In this document: positions 9,794-18,702 of the stretch, one piece after another
How positions within the stretch are numbered: the stretch's first letter is position 1
Layout: the number at the start of each line of letters is the position of its first letter
Assembly (NCBI GenBank): GCA_903926075.1
Contig: CAIYHQ010000022.1
Location: 1 to 36,466 of the forward strand
DNA length: 36,466 nucleotides
Source: an uncultured Methanomicrobiales archaeon
Lineage (GTDB): Archaea > Halobacteriota > Methanomicrobia > Methanomicrobiales > Methanospirillaceae
Direction of reading: 5' to 3'
The notes under the pieces: model-generated
Database searches by the model: none
Told to the model about the DNA's origin: nothing
What the model saw: only the letters and a program-made list of their open reading frames with translations
Program-made: the position numbers and the translations under genes

Positions 9794-10049
9794 ACTCTAT
9801 CTCATTTTCTATCTCATCCATTGTCATACTGCTTCTCCCAGTCTTTTTACTGGTCATCCACATATGTTCAACTGCCCTTTCAGCCCTGATTCGTCTGATA
9901 AGGCTTAACATTTCCTGAGGATCACCGTTAATAGCCAGGGTAATTATTTTCGGTTTCCCGTTAACAGTAATAATCGTCTCATTATCTTCATCATCTTTCC
10001 AGAGAATGGCGGGATTAGATCGTATCTCGGCTGAACTAATGTATTTCAT
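9735..10049 (-). CDS. Phd/YefM-type antitoxin with an altered C terminus
   Basis: The 104-residue product begins MKYISSAEIRSNPA, with a Phd-like fold (ETIITVNGKPKIITLAIN), and then a helical partner-binding region ending MTMDEIENEIESAR. These are hallmarks of antitoxins paired with PIN toxins. The last roughly 20 residues are read out of frame through the remnant tail of a PIN toxin, so the natural stop has been lost. The upstream DNA has two direct ATATGAT copies, a probable autoregulatory operator. No intact toxin follows. It may still bind DNA or neutralise a PIN toxin elsewhere. Confidence 0.8.
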   Translation of the reverse strand: MKYISSAEIRSNPAILWKDDEDNETIITVNGKPKIITLAINGDPQEMLSLIRRIRAERAVEHMWMTSKKTGRSSMTMDEIENEIESARFSQSIQKEVMRRFSLL

Positions 10050-10054
10050 AATAT

Positions 10055-10073
10055 ATCATATAATTAATCATAT
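10055..10073 (-). promoter_or_regulatory. Probable antitoxin operator/promoter
   Basis: Two copies of ATCATAT (plus strand) lie at 10055-10061 and 10067-10073, 12 nt apart and thus on about the same helix face. They are immediately before the antitoxin start (10049) and overlap an AT-rich TATA-like region. Phd antitoxins normally bind such repeats to repress their own operon. The short distance suggests a leaderless or near-leaderless message. Confidence 0.4.
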
Positions 10074-10195
10074 TATATATCTTACTTACCTACCTATGAT
10101 TCATCCTTGATATAAAAAAATTTCATCTTAATGCCTGTCACTTTTTAAAGGTGATTCAGCATTTAATGATTAAAATTAAAGTTAAAGGACTACAA

Positions 10196-11416
10196 TCAGT
10201 TTTTTTCTCTAGTAAATACCGACCAGAAGAAAAAAACTCCGACTATTAGCGAAAGAAGAAAACCCACAAAAAACCCTGGACCATATTGTAACCCGGTACC
10301 GATGATAAGACCTGTTACCAGAGGCCCAAGAGAATGCCCTATGTCCATTGTAGAAGATAGTGCTCCCATCGAGGCACCAATCTCTTTTTTCCTTGCGACA
10401 TCAGCAACATATGCTCCGGTTGCAACGGTTGAGAGGGATAAACCAAGCCCGGAGATCAGGCTGATTACTGCAAACGACCAAAAATCTGAAAATAATGGAA
10501 TAATTGCAACCGGGACTGACATAAGGAACAAACCTGATAAGATCTGGATACGTTTGTCCATCCGGTCAGCCATCCAGCCAAAGAGAGGTTTCGTAAGTGC
10601 TATCAGGATTACCTGGACTGAAAATAAAATACCGATCTCATAAGCTGCAAAACCTTTCCCAAATAGAAATACGGGTAAAAAAGTTTCAAATGCCCCGAAA
10701 GAAAAATATGAGGACATCTCTATCGCAGCAGTTGCCCGGAGGGTCCTGTTACCAAAGAATATTCGAAAACTAGCTGCAAAATCACCAGTGCTTGTGAATG
10801 CCAAGGTTCCCTTATTTTCATCTTTATAAAGAAATGTCAGCAATAAAACCGGAATTGCAGTAAGGAAAGCAACAAGATACACTGCCTCGTAACTTACTAG
10901 TCCGCTGTATCCAGCAAAAAGGGATATTATAATTCCCCCGACAAGGGGTGCAATAGTCCTACCCACAAGGGTTGCCGAAGAATATTGCCCAAGCATTTCA
11001 CCTTTCTTATCCGGAAAACGTTCGACGATGACCGCTGAAGCAACAGGACCCAGTATAGCGGTCCCAAGTCCATGGAAAAAGCGGATTGGAATCAGCATAG
11101 CGGGATTTGTAATAAAAAGGTAACACAGTGGGGCAATGAGAAACACGAATCCGGAAAAGACGAGCAGCCTCTTTCTACCCAGGCGGTCAGATATTACACC
11201 AACAGGAAAAGAGAAAAGAATCCCGGCAAATGGGGAAACTGCTGAAATAAGCCCAATCGTTGCATCTCCAGCTCCAAGAGCATGGACAAAGAGGGGTAAA
11301 ACCGGATTTTTCGATATCGTTGTTGAGAAAATTGCAAAAAATCCTATCAGGCAAAGTTGAAAGAGAATTTTTCGTTCTCCTGGAAAATATGAATTTTTGC
11401 CTGACCTTGGATTCAT
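10196..11416 (-). CDS. MFS family efflux transporter
   Basis: The 406-residue protein has about 12 hydrophobic segments and the MFS motif A in the first half, GVISDRLGRKRLL, with a related GWMADRMDKR in the loop before segment 8. The two halves are similar, as usual. The HGLGTAILGPVASAV segment resembles the drug-export motif of 12-TM antiporters, so export of a small molecule is likely, but the substrate is unknown. No Shine-Dalgarno sequence is visible, and a T/A-rich box at about 11432-11445 suggests a leaderless start. It is divergent from pstS. Confidence 0.85.
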   Translation of the reverse strand: MNPRSGKNSYFPGERKILFQLCLIGFFAIFSTTISKNPVLPLFVHALGAGDATIGLISAVSPFAGILFSFPVGVISDRLGRKRLLVFSGFVFLIAPLCYLFITNPAMLIPIRFFHGLGTAILGPVASAVIVERFPDKKGEMLGQYSSATLVGRTIAPLVGGIIISLFAGYSGLVSYEAVYLVAFLTAIPVLLLTFLYKDENKGTLAFTSTGDFAASFRIFFGNRTLRATAAIEMSSYFSFGAFETFLPVFLFGKGFAAYEIGILFSVQVILIALTKPLFGWMADRMDKRIQILSGLFLMSVPVAIIPLFSDFWSFAVISLISGLGLSLSTVATGAYVADVARKKEIGASMGALSSTMDIGHSLGPLVTGLIIGTGLQYGPGFFVGFLLSLIVGVFFFWSVFTREKN

Positions 11417-11596
11417 AATTTAATAATATCTGCTATTTTAAAGAATAAAAAATTTCATGGTAACAGGATTACTATTGTTTAACTTATAATATATAGATCT
11501 TATAGTAATATATATTAACTATATTGTTGTATATAAAAATATATAATAAATTGCGAAAATATAAATCCAGTCTTGTTAATTTAAGTATGAATTACC
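11417..11596. promoter_or_regulatory. Divergent promoter region between MFS gene and pst operon
   Basis: This 180-nt region is very AT-rich. It holds a semi-palindromic stretch near 11483-11505 (around TATAGATCTTATAG) and a TATA-like TATATAAAAA at about 11530-11539, which would serve pstS. The palindrome is a candidate site for a phosphate-responsive regulator such as the AbrB-PhoU proteins. That link is inference. Confidence 0.4.
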
Positions 11597-12490
11597 ATGC
11601 AAAAATCAATGAGGATTTCAGGTATCTTTATTTGTGTTTGTATTCTTGTTCTGTCTCTTGCACTTTTTACAAGCGGCTGTACGAGCCAGACATCAACACC
11701 CAAAAACACAAATGTTGGTACGAATAGTGCCAGTAACGCTAATAATTCCCATACTCTTGTTTTATCCGGATCAACAACCGTCCTTCCAATCGCTGCAAAA
11801 GCTGCAGAAGCATTTATGACGAAAAATAGTAATTTTGATGTCCAGGTGACAGGCGGGGGATCAGGTGTAGGAGTTACCGCTGCAGGTGAAGGCACAGCAA
11901 ACATCGGAATGTCTTCCCGTGACCTCAATGCTGCTGAAATGACAAAGTACCCTTCATTAAATGTGATTACCATCGCAAAGGACGGAGTTGTCATAATAGT
12001 TAATCCAGTGAACACGGTAAACAGCCTGACCTTAAAGAATATCGCAGCAATTTACAATGGAACTATTACAAACTGGAAACAACTTGGTGGCAGTGACGCT
12101 CCAATTGTTATTGTTGGAAGAGATAGTGCATCAGGAACAAGGGATTACTTCAATTCAGCTGTAATGAAGAACCTTACGACTGCAAAGACGATGCTTGAGA
12201 AAAATTCCAATGGTGCAATCCAGCAGACTATTGCCCAGGTCCCTGGCTCAATTGGTTATGTTGGTCTCGGTTATGTTGATACAACAGTAAAAGCAGTTCC
12301 GCTTAATGTAAACGGGACACTCATGAACGCGACCGTAGACAGTGTAAAAACATTGACATATCCATTATCACGAAACTTATACTTTATAACAAAAGGTCAG
12401 CCATCTAAAGACGCGAAAACATTTATTGACTATATTCTCTCACCCGAAGGTCAGAAAATTGTAGCGGATGTTGATTACGTCCCACTTTAA
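11597..12490 (+). CDS. pstS: Phosphate-binding lipoprotein PstS
   Basis: PstS captures phosphate outside the membrane and delivers it to the Pst ABC importer. The 297-residue product has a signal peptide with lipobox LFTSGC, making Cys28 the lipidated residue. A Ser/Thr/Asn-rich linker follows, then the periplasmic-binding fold with SGSTTVLPIA, TGGGSGVG, MSSRDL and RDSASGTRDYF, the loops that hold phosphate. A T-rich run directly after the stop may terminate some transcripts, allowing more PstS than permease. It heads the pst operon. Confidence 0.95.
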   Translation: MQKSMRISGIFICVCILVLSLALFTSGCTSQTSTPKNTNVGTNSASNANNSHTLVLSGSTTVLPIAAKAAEAFMTKNSNFDVQVTGGGSGVGVTAAGEGTANIGMSSRDLNAAEMTKYPSLNVITIAKDGVVIIVNPVNTVNSLTLKNIAAIYNGTITNWKQLGGSDAPIVIVGRDSASGTRDYFNSAVMKNLTTAKTMLEKNSNGAIQQTIAQVPGSIGYVGLGYVDTTVKAVPLNVNGTLMNATVDSVKTLTYPLSRNLYFITKGQPSKDAKTFIDYILSPEGQKIVADVDYVPL

Positions 12491-12498
12491 TTTTTTTA
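12490..12498 (+). terminator. Possible T-run terminator after pstS
   Basis: A run of seven T directly follows the pstS stop, 40 nt before the permease start. Archaeal RNA polymerase can terminate at such runs without a hairpin. Partial termination here would give PstS in excess of the membrane parts. No experimental support is available in the sequence. Confidence 0.3.
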
Positions 12499-12534
12499 AA
12501 ATCTGACTATCCGTCATATACTCCTGGAAAAATT

Positions 12535-14505
12535 ATGCTTAATAAACCTAAAGAAGGAGGATCAGGACAAAAATCACATCACATAATACAGGTGAAAGAA
12601 AATATTATTCAGAAATTCTGGTTTATCTGTGCCTTTTTTGCAGTTATTGCCATAGCATTCATTCTATTTTTCCTCATCAATGAGGCATACCCTGCTTTCT
12701 ACACAATCGGTCCACTAAAACTTATAACCGGCACAACCTGGGACCCTACAAGAGTTCCACCTGAATACGGAATGCTTCCCCTCATCGTTGGGACAATTCT
12801 TGTAACCCTGGGAGCGATGATATTTGCCATACCTCTGTCACTTGCAAGTGCCCTTTACATTTCAATTCTCGCACCATACCGGGTTAAGCTTATCGTTAAA
12901 CCAATAATTGAACTTTTAGCAGGAATTCCATCTGTAATATACGGTTTTATCGGCCTCATTCTCCTTACAACATGGATAATGGTCGCATTTAATCTTCCAA
13001 CCGGTGAGACCTGGCTTGCAGGTTCTATTATATTGGGAATAATGGCCATCCCCACTATAACAAGTGTTGCAGAAGATGCCATCAGTGCCGTTCCACGCGA
13101 GTATAACGAGGGCTCACTTGGTCTTGGAGCAACAAAATGGCAGACAATATCGAGAGTTATTATTCCTTCAGCCCTTTCAGGCATTACTGCTGCAATTATT
13201 TTGGGATTGGGCCGGGCAGTAGGTGAGACTATGGCGGTCCTAATGGTCACAGGCAATGCAGCCGTCATTCCAGACCCTATATGGAATATTTTCTCACCAA
13301 TAAGGACCCTTACCGGAACACTCGGTATTGAGATGGGTGAAGTTGCGGTTGGAAGCTTGCACTATAACGCTTTATTTGCAGTCGCAGTAGTTCTTCTTGT
13401 TATAACCTTAATTGTAAACATACTTGCAACATTCATACTGGATAAAGTTAAAGCGAAACAATGCGGAACGAAAAATTGCAGCATAGTATATAAAGAGAGA
13501 CGAAAGATACCAGGTAAAAATGTAAGACTATTATTTTCCCGGATATCTTATCGCTATATATTAATTCTTTTCATAAGTATTTTTGCGTTTTTTATTAACG
13601 GGTTATATACAGCTCTTTTTATTGTATTCCTCCTTTTTCTTCTGAATTTTATTATTCAAAAAACATCCCAGAAGAATATCCAGAAAATTATTTTTGTTTT
13701 GATCTATTGTGCAATACTTTTTGTAATTTTTATCCTTGGAATAATTCTTTTTGATATTTTTGCAAATGGAATTCCCTACATATCATGGGAGTTTCTAACA
13801 GGCATACCCACAGATCTTGGAAGAGCAGGGGGTATATTTCCTGCGATTGTCGGAACGTTATATCTCGTATCAGGGGCGATTTTAATCTCTCTTCCCATTG
13901 GAATCGGTGCAGCAATATACCTCATTGAATACACGAGGGAAGGAAAAATTACAAAATTCATACGTGTTGGTTCAGACCTTCTGAATGGAACGCCTTCAAT
14001 TGTATTTGGCCTGTTTGGGTTTGCATTTCTTGTACTGTACCTGAATTTTGGAGTTTCGCTCATCGCCGGACAGATAACGCTCGCACTGATGGTCCTACCC
14101 ACTATCATTCGGACGACAGAAGAATCATTAAAAAGCGTCCCGGTTTCATTCAGAGAAGGAAGCCTCGCATTGGGAGCTACAAAATGGCAGACAATCCGCA
14201 AAGTTGTATTGCCACCGGCCATTCCCGGAATCATAACCGGGACCATTCTTTCCCTTGGGAGGGCTGCAGGAGAGACTGCCCCCATTATGTTCACTGCAGT
14301 GGTCTTTACCCAGAGAAATCTTCCTAATTCCCTATTTTCTCCAGTGATGGCGCTCCCATATCATCTTTTCATCCTTTCAACTAATGTTCCGGGTGCACAA
14401 GGACAAAAATATGGAACCGCAGTTGTACTTCTGGTTCTTGTAATCTTTATCTACGCTCTTGCAATTATTATCAGGAATCATTATCATAAAACTCAAAAAT
14501 GGTGA
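12535..14505 (+). CDS. pstCA: Single-chain phosphate permease, PstC-PstA fusion
   Basis: The 656-residue protein contains two complete ABC permease domains. The N-terminal half (about residues 20-310) is PstC-like, with the EAA loop [19 protein letters not shown] followed by [12 protein letters not shown]. The C-terminal half (about 345-656) is PstA-like, with [19 protein letters not shown] followed by [13 protein letters not shown] basic linker and extra hydrophobic segments near residues 330-400 join them. No internal stop or start suggests two genes. Fusion fixes a 1:1 ratio of subunits. pstB overlaps its end. Confidence 0.92.
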   Translation: MLNKPKEGGSGQKSHHIIQVKENIIQKFWFICAFFAVIAIAFILFFLINEAYPAFYTIGPLKLITGTTWDPTRVPPEYGMLPLIVGTILVTLGAMIFAIPLSLASALYISILAPYRVKLIVKPIIELLAGIPSVIYGFIGLILLTTWIMVAFNLPTGETWLAGSIILGIMAIPTITSVAEDAISAVPREYNEGSLGLGATKWQTISRVIIPSALSGITAAIILGLGRAVGETMAVLMVTGNAAVIPDPIWNIFSPIRTLTGTLGIEMGEVAVGSLHYNALFAVAVVLLVITLIVNILATFILDKVKAKQCGTKNCSIVYKERRKIPGKNVRLLFSRISYRYILILFISIFAFFINGLYTALFIVFLLFLLNFIIQKTSQKNIQKIIFVLIYCAILFVIFILGIILFDIFANGIPYISWEFLTGIPTDLGRAGGIFPAIVGTLYLVSGAILISLPIGIGAAIYLIEYTREGKITKFIRVGSDLLNGTPSIVFGLFGFAFLVLYLNFGVSLIAGQITLALMVLPTIIRTTEESLKSVPVSFREGSLALGATKWQTIRKVVLPPAIPGIITGTILSLGRAAGETAPIMFTAVVFTQRNLPNSLFSPVMALPYHLFILSTNVPGAQGQKYGTAVVLLVLVIFIYALAIIIRNHYHKTQKW

Positions 14506-15272
14506 CTATGACAGAAAATGTTGAGATATTACAAATTAAAAACCTCAACCTGTGGTATGGTGAGACGCAGGCACTGAAAAATATTAATATGACATTTATA
14601 GACAGGCAGGTAACAGCACTTATCGGACCTTCAGGCTGCGGTAAATCTACGTTGTTACGCTGTTTAAACCGGATGAATGATATTGTTAATGAATGCAGAG
14701 TTGACGGAACGATAGACTTCAATGGGAAAGATATTCTGCATAATAATACCGACCCGGTTGAGATTAGAAGAAAGATAGGAATGGTTTTTCAAAAACCAAA
14801 CCCGTTTCCAAAAACTATCTTTGAAAACGTGGCATATGGCCCGCGAGTACATGGTATTAATGAACGTAAAGAACTGGAAAGAATCGTAGAGGAGAGTCTT
14901 AAGCATGCAGCCCTCTGGGATGAAGTAAAAGACCGACTTTCGGAATCAGCGATGGGACTTTCAGGAGGACAACAGCAGAGGCTTTGTATTGCCCGCACGC
15001 TTGCAGTGGAACCTGAAGTTATCCTGATGGATGAACCATGTTCAGCCCTTGACCCGATAGCTACATCAAAAATTGAAAACCTTATTGATGTTCTCAAGCA
15101 GGACTATTGCGTCATAATTGTTACTCACAACATGCAACAGGCCTCAAGAGTAAGTGATTCAACAGCTTTCATGTATTTAGGAGACCTGATTGAATTCGCC
15201 CCCACACGACAGATATTTGAAAACCCAAAACAGGAACTAACGGAAAATTACATAACCGGCAGGTTTGGATAG
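14499..15272 (+). CDS. pstB: Phosphate ABC transporter ATPase PstB
   Basis: PstB hydrolyses ATP to drive phosphate uptake. The product has Walker [10 protein letters not shown], the Q-loop (VFQKPNPFP), ABC signature LSGGQQQR, Walker B VILMDEP and the H-loop THNM. PstB proteins typically have the PNPFP and MNDI segments seen here. The first ATG (14499) overlaps the permease stop by 7 nt. A second in-frame ATG at 14508 is an equally possible start (254 residues). Confidence 0.96.
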   Translation: MVTMTENVEILQIKNLNLWYGETQALKNINMTFIDRQVTALIGPSGCGKSTLLRCLNRMNDIVNECRVDGTIDFNGKDILHNNTDPVEIRRKIGMVFQKPNPFPKTIFENVAYGPRVHGINERKELERIVEESLKHAALWDEVKDRLSESAMGLSGGQQQRLCIARTLAVEPEVILMDEPCSALDPIATSKIENLIDVLKQDYCVIIVTHNMQQASRVSDSTAFMYLGDLIEFAPTRQIFENPKQELTENYITGRFG

Positions 15273-15281
15273 AGGTAAAGG

Positions 15282-15932
15282 ATGACTGAAAAATTTTTTG
15301 ATGAAATTAATGATTTGAAGTCTGATGTGATTACATTCAGTTGGTTTGCTGAACAGATGTTGAAGAATTCTATTGAAGCTCTAATTAATCTTGATAAAAA
15401 TTTAGCAAAAGATGTAAAAAAAAGAAAAAAAGAACTTGTTCAGACAAGTTACCAGATTGAAGAGAAAATATTTTCAATAATTGCACTATATCAACCGGTT
15501 GCAAGGGATATGAGGACAGTTGTCTGCTCGCTTGGTGTAGTGAATGCAGCAGAAAGGATAGGGACTTATGGAAAAGATATAGCAAATATCGTAAGGGATT
15601 TCCCGGAGAGACCTCATATTGAAAACCTCGTTTCAATACCACATATGGCAGACCTGGTAATAGATATCATCGGAGATACAATTAATTCCTACGAACTTGA
15701 GGATATTTCATTATTAGCCAAATTATCAGAAAGGGATGATGTAGTTGATTCATTAAAACGCAGTATATTCCGCGAATGTATCACATATATGATGGAAGAT
15801 CCCAGAAATATCGCCATATGTACCCACTATGTCATGATTGGGAGGTACCTGGAGCGATCAGCTGATCATGCCTGCAGGGTTGCAGAAAAAGTCCATTATA
15901 TGGTAACCGGAGAACGGGTGGAGATAAAATAA
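15282..15932 (+). CDS. phoU: Phosphate transport regulator PhoU
   Basis: PhoU binds the Pst transporter and signals phosphate sufficiency. The 216-residue all-helical protein has the two-bundle layout with metal-binding E/D motifs: AAERIGTYGKDIAN in the first repeat and GRYLERSADHACRVAE in the second. A strong ribosome-binding site (GAGGTAAAGG) precedes the ATG. It closes the pst operon, 9 nt after pstB. Confidence 0.94.
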   Translation: MTEKFFDEINDLKSDVITFSWFAEQMLKNSIEALINLDKNLAKDVKKRKKELVQTSYQIEEKIFSIIALYQPVARDMRTVVCSLGVVNAAERIGTYGKDIANIVRDFPERPHIENLVSIPHMADLVIDIIGDTINSYELEDISLLAKLSERDDVVDSLKRSIFRECITYMMEDPRNIAICTHYVMIGRYLERSADHACRVAEKVHYMVTGERVEIK

Positions 15933-16332
15933 ATAAAGCATTTTAACCTGTTTTTGGGAAAAAAGTTCAGATTAATTATTTAATAACTTTTAATATTTCT
16001 AACTATATAGGCATATAAATTTTATGATAGATGATATAGATTATATGCAAAATAAATATATGGACTTGTTGATAAATATAGGTAACTAAACTTTGTCAGG
16101 AGATGATATACGGTTTTCACTGATTGCAGGATGTTGATATTAGTAAATTAGATAGGAGTAAATCTAAACAGCGTTGATAAAAATTACTCGTCTTTCTGCC
16201 TTAAAATTAAATGAGATATAATATCTTTAACAAGAACCAGTTTTTTTTCTTAAAACTAATGAAAAGATATAGTCATTAGTAAAATATCAGGTTATGACAG
16301 CCAGGATATTCTTAAAAAAGGGAATGGAATAC
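15933..16332. other. AT-rich intergenic region upstream of the AbrB-PhoU regulator
   Basis: About 400 nt separate phoU from the chosen start of the next gene. The stretch is very AT-rich, with TATA-like elements around 16005-16065 and an ATATAGAT motif at 16034-16041, but no ORF, tRNA or hairpin that I could support. It may hold the phoU terminator (T-rich near 15948-15955) and the regulator's promoter. The last 39 nt could be coding if the ATG at 16294 is used. Confidence 0.4.
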
Positions 16333-17337
16333 ATGGAAATACGTAAAATTCAAATGACTGGACGGTCCTCTTTTGTCCTGACTCTACCTAAAAACTGGGT
16401 TGATTCTCTGGAGATCCAAAAGAATGATCCATTAGGGGTTATTATCCAGTCAGATGGCAATCTGTTGATTACTAAAAATATTTCTGGGGAAAAGATCCAG
16501 CGAACCAAAAATATTGAAGTGCATCAAAAGACAGACCCGGTTTTTTTTTATCGGATGCTCATCGGAATATACATTGCAGGTTATAACACCATCGCAATCT
16601 CATCAAAAGACAGAATTTCAGGAAAAATCAGGGAGTGTATCAAAGAATTTACAAATATGTTGATTGGAATTGAATTCGTTGAAGAGACTGATAATAAGAT
16701 TATACTTAAGGATCTACTAAATCCACTCGAGATGACATTTGCAAATTCTCTTAAGAGAATGTTTGTAATCGCAAAAAGCATGCACAATAAAGCAATTGAA
16801 TCACTCAGAACCAATAATATCGCGTTGGCAGCAGAGGTTGTACAACAGGACAGTGATGTAGACAGGTTATTCTGGCTTATCGCTCGTCAGACAAATATGA
16901 TAATGCAGAATGTCCATCTTGCACAGAAGATGAATACTACTATAATAGAAATTATCCCCCATTATCATGTAGGAAGGATAATTGAGAGAGTTGCAGATCA
17001 TGCGGTCAGAATCTCAAGAAATGTTGAAAAAGTTAAAGAAAATCAGATTGAGACGAATATTATTGATAAAATCTCGATAGCGTCAGATAAAGCCATCCTC
17101 GTCTTTACTCAAAGCGTCGGATCTTTCTTTTCTCATGATATTATGAATGCCAATAGAATTATTGAATCAATTCATTCCCTTGAAACGGATTATTCAAAAA
17201 TCAATTCAGAAATTTTAGACCTTCCGGCAGGTCTTGCAGTACTGATAAGAAATATAAGTGATAGTATCAAGAGAACAGGTGAATATTCTGCCGATATCGC
17301 TGAAAACGTAATAAACTACGAGATGATGGTAACCTAA
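16333..17337 (+). CDS. SpoVT/AbrB-PhoU domain regulator (copy 1)
   Basis: The first 45 residues (EIRKIQMTGRSSFVLTLPKNWV) are a SpoVT/AbrB swapped-hairpin DNA-binding domain; the rest is a PhoU-like helical domain with the motifs GRIIERVADHAVRIS and IKRTGEYSADIAENV. Archaeal proteins of this build are thought to be phosphate-linked transcription regulators. I chose the ATG at 16333 because the homologue at 22843-23853 begins at the equivalent Met; an ATG at 16294 would add 13 residues. It follows pst-phoU on the same strand, which supports a role in phosphate control. About 334 residues. Confidence 0.88.
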   Translation: MEIRKIQMTGRSSFVLTLPKNWVDSLEIQKNDPLGVIIQSDGNLLITKNISGEKIQRTKNIEVHQKTDPVFFYRMLIGIYIAGYNTIAISSKDRISGKIRECIKEFTNMLIGIEFVEETDNKIILKDLLNPLEMTFANSLKRMFVIAKSMHNKAIESLRTNNIALAAEVVQQDSDVDRLFWLIARQTNMIMQNVHLAQKMNTTIIEIIPHYHVGRIIERVADHAVRISRNVEKVKENQIETNIIDKISIASDKAILVFTQSVGSFFSHDIMNANRIIESIHSLETDYSKINSEILDLPAGLAVLIRNISDSIKRTGEYSADIAENVINYEMMVT

Positions 17338-17589
17338 ATCAAATATTTATAAACTTTTTTTTCATCTATTAAACTTAAGTCTATTGTAACTATAAGTTGA
17401 TTTGGATAATTGTTTATCTAAAATTATCTATAGTATACTATATTGAATATTGTTCTTCCTTTTTTGTATTTATAACATGTGAAGAATCGTTAATTTGCAG
17501 GTAACGATACTAATTATCATGAAGATCATGCCTTATTCCTTTAGTAAAGAAACTCTGTCTTTTGTATCAAAACAAAAAATGGTGAAAAT

Positions 17590-18405
17590 ATGACAGACCT
17601 AGCCCATTCAATCATGACAAAACTCACGTTGGGATTTATCTTTTTAGTCCTTCTTATTGCCGGACTGACTTTTCTCTTCACTGTCGGGGCATCAACGGAT
17701 AAGATCAAGGAATCTACACAACAGGAACTCCTTGCAGTAGCTTCAATAACAGCTGCAGATCTGAATGGCAACGAGATTGCAAAATTGGAACCAGGTATGG
17801 AGTCGGAAGTCCTCTATCTGATGAATACAGAGCAGCTGTCTTCAATGGCAAAAGCTGATAACGAGATCGTAAAAATTTACACCATGCGTAAGATTGGGGA
17901 CAAATATGAGTATATCATTGACAGTGGATACAATACAGGGAAGCGATCATTCAGGATTGGAACAATAGAATCCAGCCCGAGTAATTCAATGAAAAATGCT
18001 TTCTCTGCTCCTGCTGTAGAGCCGACGTTTGTAACGAGACCCTGGGGAACGGTTTTAACAGCTTATGCACCTATCAGAAACGCTGGCGGGGATGTCATCG
18101 GTATCGTAGGAGTTGATATGGATGCCGGGGTTGTCCAGAAACGGATGGATTTCGTCGGCCAGACGATATATATCATTCTTATCATCGGAATTTTTTTCGC
18201 TGGAATTATTATTGCCATATTCTCACGGACGATGATCAAAGATATTCATACCCTGATAGTCTCTGCAGATAAAATCAGTCATGGTGATACACAGGTCGTG
18301 ATTAACATAAAGCGAAATGATGAGATAGGAGAGTTGGCTTCTTCATTCAAACGAATGGTGACTAGTCTTAAAGTCCTGATGCACAAGGATTATCGCCTGG
18401 AATAA
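17590..18405 (+). CDS. Cache-HAMP membrane sensor without output domain
   Basis: The 271-residue protein has TM1 at about 14-33, an extracellular sensor region at about 35-190, TM2 at about 193-215 and a HAMP domain (about 216-268) containing KISHGDTQVVINIKRNDEIG. The sensor includes WGTVLTAYAPIRN and GDVIGIVGVDMD, typical Cache-type strands. It ends just after HAMP, so no kinase or methyl-accepting domain is present. The signal must pass to another chain, perhaps the kinase two genes on. GGTGA precedes the ATG. Confidence 0.85.
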   Translation: MTDLAHSIMTKLTLGFIFLVLLIAGLTFLFTVGASTDKIKESTQQELLAVASITAADLNGNEIAKLEPGMESEVLYLMNTEQLSSMAKADNEIVKIYTMRKIGDKYEYIIDSGYNTGKRSFRIGTIESSPSNSMKNAFSAPAVEPTFVTRPWGTVLTAYAPIRNAGGDVIGIVGVDMDAGVVQKRMDFVGQTIYIILIIGIFFAGIIIAIFSRTMIKDIHTLIVSADKISHGDTQVVINIKRNDEIGELASSFKRMVTSLKVLMHKDYRLE

Positions 18406-18421
18406 GGTTGTGGTAAATAAA

Positions 18422-18655
18422 ATGAGTGCCACATCAGATGCGGTGCTGGACATTGCAACAGACTATCTTGGTCCTGCTGCTATAATTCTCCTTGAGAGAC
18501 AGACAAAGTTTCATATGAAAAATTTAAACTTTGCAGAGATAACACCATCAGATTGTGAAGAATTGGCTAAATGGGTAGAACTTGCATCAGCAATGTTCAT
18601 TGAACAGGATCTCGCAAACGAGTTCGCAGGTAAAATTAAAAGGCTTGCCTTATGA
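18422..18655 (+). CDS. Small helical protein of unknown function in signalling operon
   Basis: The 77-residue product (from the ATG at 18422; an in-frame GTG at 18410 adds four residues) is predicted all-helical: LDIATDYLGPAAIILLERQ then an acidic half ending LANEFAGKIKRLAL. I recognise no named domain, though the YLGPAA...LLERQ segment resembles short regions found near kinases and cyclases. It lies 16 nt after the Cache-HAMP gene and overlaps the next frame by ATGA, so is probably a linker or partner in the same signalling system. Confidence 0.65.
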   Translation: MSATSDAVLDIATDYLGPAAIILLERQTKFHMKNLNFAEITPSDCEELAKWVELASAMFIEQDLANEFAGKIKRLAL

Positions 18656-18702
18656 CAAAAGAGTCGCAATTCACTAATCATCGTTCTTTAGAGGGATCGA
18701 AA

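Noticed and set aside
15933-16293. Possible tRNA or structured RNA after phoU
   Set aside because: No GC-rich stems or cloverleaf elements; the stretch is almost uniformly AT-rich.
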